Below, in pieces: positions 5,921-7,087 of a stretch of 7,087 nucleotides of DNA. Each line of letters starts with the position of its first letter. Position 1 is the first letter of the stretch. A program made the translations under genes and the position numbers. Location of the stretch: assembly GCA_900545505.1 (NCBI GenBank), contig UQZC01000081.1, positions 1 to 7,087 on the forward strand. The letters run 5' to 3'. The notes under the pieces were generated by a model. That model worked only from the letters and a program-made list of their open reading frames with translations, had not been told where the DNA came from and searched no databases. Origin of the DNA: an uncultured Collinsella sp. GTDB lineage: Bacteria > Actinomycetota > Coriobacteriia > Coriobacteriales > Coriobacteriaceae.

Positions 5921-6349
5921 CAGCTTAATGTCAAAGTTGATTTCGGGGACGGCGGCCAGGTCGGCCAACGTCACGCCGTCGACGTACTTTTCGATCACGT
6001 CGTCCAAACCGCGCCAGAACTTGACGGTCGAGCACAAATCGCTGCGGGTGCAGCTGTTGTCGATGCCATCGCACGCCACCGGAGCCGTGCTGCCCTCGAC
6101 GGCACGCAGGATGTCGCCGGCGCGCACCTCGGCCGGGTCCTTCGCCATCATGTAGCCGCCGCCCTTACCGCGCACGCTCCTAAGCAGGCCCGCCTTCATG
6201 AGCGGACGAACCAGCTGCTCCAAATACTTTTGTGAAATATGCTCGCGGTCAGCGACCTCGCGAAGGGCAATCTTGCCCTCGGCGTCACCAAGCGCTGCGA
6301 TATAGATCATCAGACGGAGGGCATAGCGGCCCTTAGAAGAAATGAGCAT
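5918..6349 (-). CDS. Rrf2/IscR-type Fe-S cluster-sensing transcriptional regulator
   Basis: Rrf2-family winged-helix regulator of 143 residues, predicted to sense Fe-S cluster supply and control the divergent suf operon. MLISSKGRYALRLMIYIA (1-18) is the family N-terminus. The recognition helix region is ISQKYLEQLVRPL (38-50), the wing is SVRGKGGGYMMAKDP (58-72), and the cluster loop has C93, C100 and C106. The C-x6-C-x5-C spacing closely resembles IscR (C-x5-C-x5-C). The fourth IscR ligand, a histidine just after the third cysteine, is not obvious here. An in-frame ATG at 6400 would add 17 residues, but ATG 6349 is chosen because it matches the family start and follows an AGGG ribosome-binding site. 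Its stop codon is embedded in the ribosome-binding site of the nucleotidyltransferase. SufR- or IscR-like function is inferred from the cysteines and location. Confidence 0.92.
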   Translation of the reverse strand: MLISSKGRYALRLMIYIAALGDAEGKIALREVADREHISQKYLEQLVRPLMKAGLLRSVRGKGGGYMMAKDPAEVRAGDILRAVEGSTAPVACDGIDNSCTRSDLCSTVKFWRGLDDVIEKYVDGVTLADLAAVPEINFDIKL

Positions 6350-6382
6350 ACCTACCCTCTCATCGTAGCCGAGACAAAATAC

Positions 6383-6429
6383 CAGGCTTGTTTGTCCCAA
6401 ATCTTATGCACGCGGGGCAAACAAGCCTG
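6383..6429. promoter_or_regulatory. Long dyad (16-bp arms) upstream of rrf2
   Basis: CAGGCTTGTTTGTCCC (6383-6398) pairs with GGGGCAAACAAGCCTG (6414-6429) in all 16 positions, one a G-U wobble, around a 15-base centre. On the minus strand it is followed by TATTTTGTC, a poor T-run, and it begins next to the predicted rrf2 -10 box. It could be a large operator, an attenuator in the rrf2 leader, or a weak bidirectional terminator. Confidence 0.6.
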
Positions 6430-6458
6430 ATTATTATGTCCCACATCTAAAAAGTCGA
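6430..6458 (-). promoter_or_regulatory. Promoter candidate for the rrf2-MNT-HEPN operon
   Basis: The minus strand has TCGACT (6458-6453, 4/6) and AATAAT (6435-6430, 5/6) separated by exactly 17 bases. Transcription would start near 6423, inside the right arm of the long dyad, giving a leader of about 75 bases. The -35 box contains one of the AGTC half-sites, which would suit autoregulation. Confidence 0.5.
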
Positions 6459-6487
6459 GTGGATTAGTCGGGTTTTCCCTTGACTAA
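6452..6487. promoter_or_regulatory. Cluster of three AGTC half-sites between rrf2 and suf promoters
   Basis: AAGTCGAGT (6452-6460) and TAGTCGGGT (6465-6473) are direct copies 13 bases apart. The third copy, TTAGTCAAGG, is read on the minus strand from 6487 to 6478. TTAGTC (6464-6469) and GACTAA (6482-6487) are therefore a perfect inverted pair with a 12-base gap. The copies resemble the YAGTCRR half-site of the IscR type 1 motif and overlap the -35 boxes of both divergent promoters. Confidence 0.5.
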
Positions 6488-6507
6488 CGCCGAACCCATA
6501 GTAACTT
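6480..6507 (+). promoter_or_regulatory. Candidate promoter of the suf operon
   Basis: TTGACT (6480-6485) is a 5/6 match to the -35 consensus. The best-placed -10 is TAACTT (6502-6507, 3/6) at 16 bases, which is poor and consistent with a regulated promoter. The -35 lies in the GACTAA arm of the inverted AGTC pair. The leader to ATG 6572 would be about 58 bases. Confidence 0.4.
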
Positions 6508-6532
6508 TATTCCGAGAAGATTCCTAGGGTTT

Positions 6533-6552
6533 AGTACACCTATGAGTACACC
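6533..6552 (+). repeat. Direct repeat AGTACACC in the suf leader
   Basis: AGTACACC occurs at 6533-6540 and again at 6545-6552, a period of 12 bases, between the candidate suf promoter and the sufC ribosome-binding site. It may bind a regulator or be an RNA element; no known motif is recognised. Confidence 0.4.
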
Positions 6553-6571
6553 ATATACAGAGAGGGACAGC

Positions 6572-7087
6572 ATGAGCGCAAATCCGCTGCTTTCCATCGA
6601 AGGTCTGACCGCCTCCGTGGACGAGAAGACCATCCTCCACAACGTCAACCTCAACGTCGCCGCCGGCGAGACCCACGTTCTGATGGGACCCAACGGCGCC
6701 GGCAAGTCCACCCTCGGCCACCTGGTCATGGGCGACCCCGTTTACACGGTCAACGACGGCCGCATCGTCTTTGACGGCCAGGACATCACTGAACTCACCA
6801 CCGACAAGCGCTCGCGCGCCGGCCTGTTCCTGAGCTTCCAGGCCCCGGTCGAGATTCCGGGCGTGCCGCTGTCGAGCTTTTTGCGCGCCAGCATCGCCGG
6901 CCGCCCCGGCCTGGAGATGAAGGGCAAGGAGTTCCGCCGTCGCGTCAAGGAGCTCGCGGCAGAGCTCAACATGGATACCGCCTACCTCAACCGCGAGCTG
7001 GGCGTGGGCTTCTCGGGCGGCGAGAAGAAGAAGGTCGAGATGCTCCAGCTCCTGTTGCTGCAGCCCAAGCTCGCCATCCTCGACGAG
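6572..7087 (+). CDS. sufC: SufC, Fe-S cluster assembly ATPase (5' part)
   Basis: SufC is the ABC-type ATPase of the cytosolic SufBCD scaffold that builds Fe-S clusters. The 172 residues seen contain Walker A GPNGAGKST (39-47), the Q-loop SFQAP (88-92, Q90) followed by the SufC-characteristic EIPGV, the ABC signature FSGGEKKKVEMLQ (147-159) and Walker B LAILDE (167-172). The window ends on the Walker B glutamate, so about 75-80 residues, including the D-loop and H-loop, are missing. The FSGGEKK signature separates SufC from transport ABC proteins. ATG 6572 is preceded by AGAGGG at a good distance. The gene is divergent from the Rrf2 regulator and should be the first gene of a suf operon whose other members (sufB, sufD, a desulfurase) would lie beyond the right edge. 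Confidence 0.97.
   Translation, partial: MSANPLLSIEGLTASVDEKTILHNVNLNVAAGETHVLMGPNGAGKSTLGHLVMGDPVYTVNDGRIVFDGQDITELTTDKRSRAGLFLSFQAPVEIPGVPLSSFLRASIAGRPGLEMKGKEFRRRVKELAAELNMDTAYLNRELGVGFSGGEKKKVEMLQLLLLQPKLAILDE

Noticed and set aside
6350..6400. Longer Rrf2 start at 6400
   Set aside because: The extension lies in the dyad/promoter region and does not match the family. MLISSKGRYALR at 6349 is the conserved N-terminus and has its own ribosome-binding site.

Overview
The window looks like chromosomal DNA of a GC-rich gut actinobacterium of the Coriobacteriia, most likely Collinsella or a close relative. This is inferred from the GC-rich coding style, the gene families present, the MPKTG-type wall-sorting signal and a suf operon that begins with sufC beside a divergent Rrf2 regulator. 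No marker gene settles the species.

Layout. Positions 1-261 are non-coding leader sequence with a good -10 box and, at the extreme left edge, a Shine-Dalgarno-like sequence pointing left. Positions 262-1281 (+) encode a GT2 glycosyltransferase of the galactofuranosyl/rhamnosyltransferase type. Converging on it is an AAA-ATPase-like/PD-(D/E)XK family protein (3102-1306, -) whose Walker B glutamate and nuclease E-x-K residues both appear to be lost. Upstream of that lies a 593-residue secreted wall protein (5087-3306, -) with a signal peptide, a predicted lysozyme-like domain, a long Ser/Asp/Gly stalk, a ten-threonine tract and an MPKTGD sorting signal. It is followed by a strong intrinsic terminator.

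Positions 6349-5216 (-) hold three tightly packed genes: an Rrf2/IscR-type regulator with three cysteines, an MNT-type minimal nucleotidyltransferase, and a HEPN protein of the HI0074 type with an R-x4-H-x-Y motif. The last two form a toxin-antitoxin-like pair. The first junction has an 8-base gap with the ribosome-binding site on the rrf2 stop codon, and the second is a 14-base overlap. The pair therefore appears co-transcribed with, and perhaps translationally coupled to, an Fe-S-sensing regulator.

From 6572 (+) the window enters sufC, the ATPase of the SUF Fe-S assembly machinery, cut by the right edge. The 222-base rrf2/sufC intergenic region contains opposed promoter candidates, three AGTC half-sites resembling IscR type 1 half-sites, a 16-bp-arm dyad over the predicted rrf2 start point and an 8-bp direct repeat in the suf leader. 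The most distinctive hypothesis is that Fe-S status controls both suf and the MNT/HEPN module through this region. A second lead is a near-palindrome, GTTG-CA-CAAC, found on both sides of the wall-protein gene.
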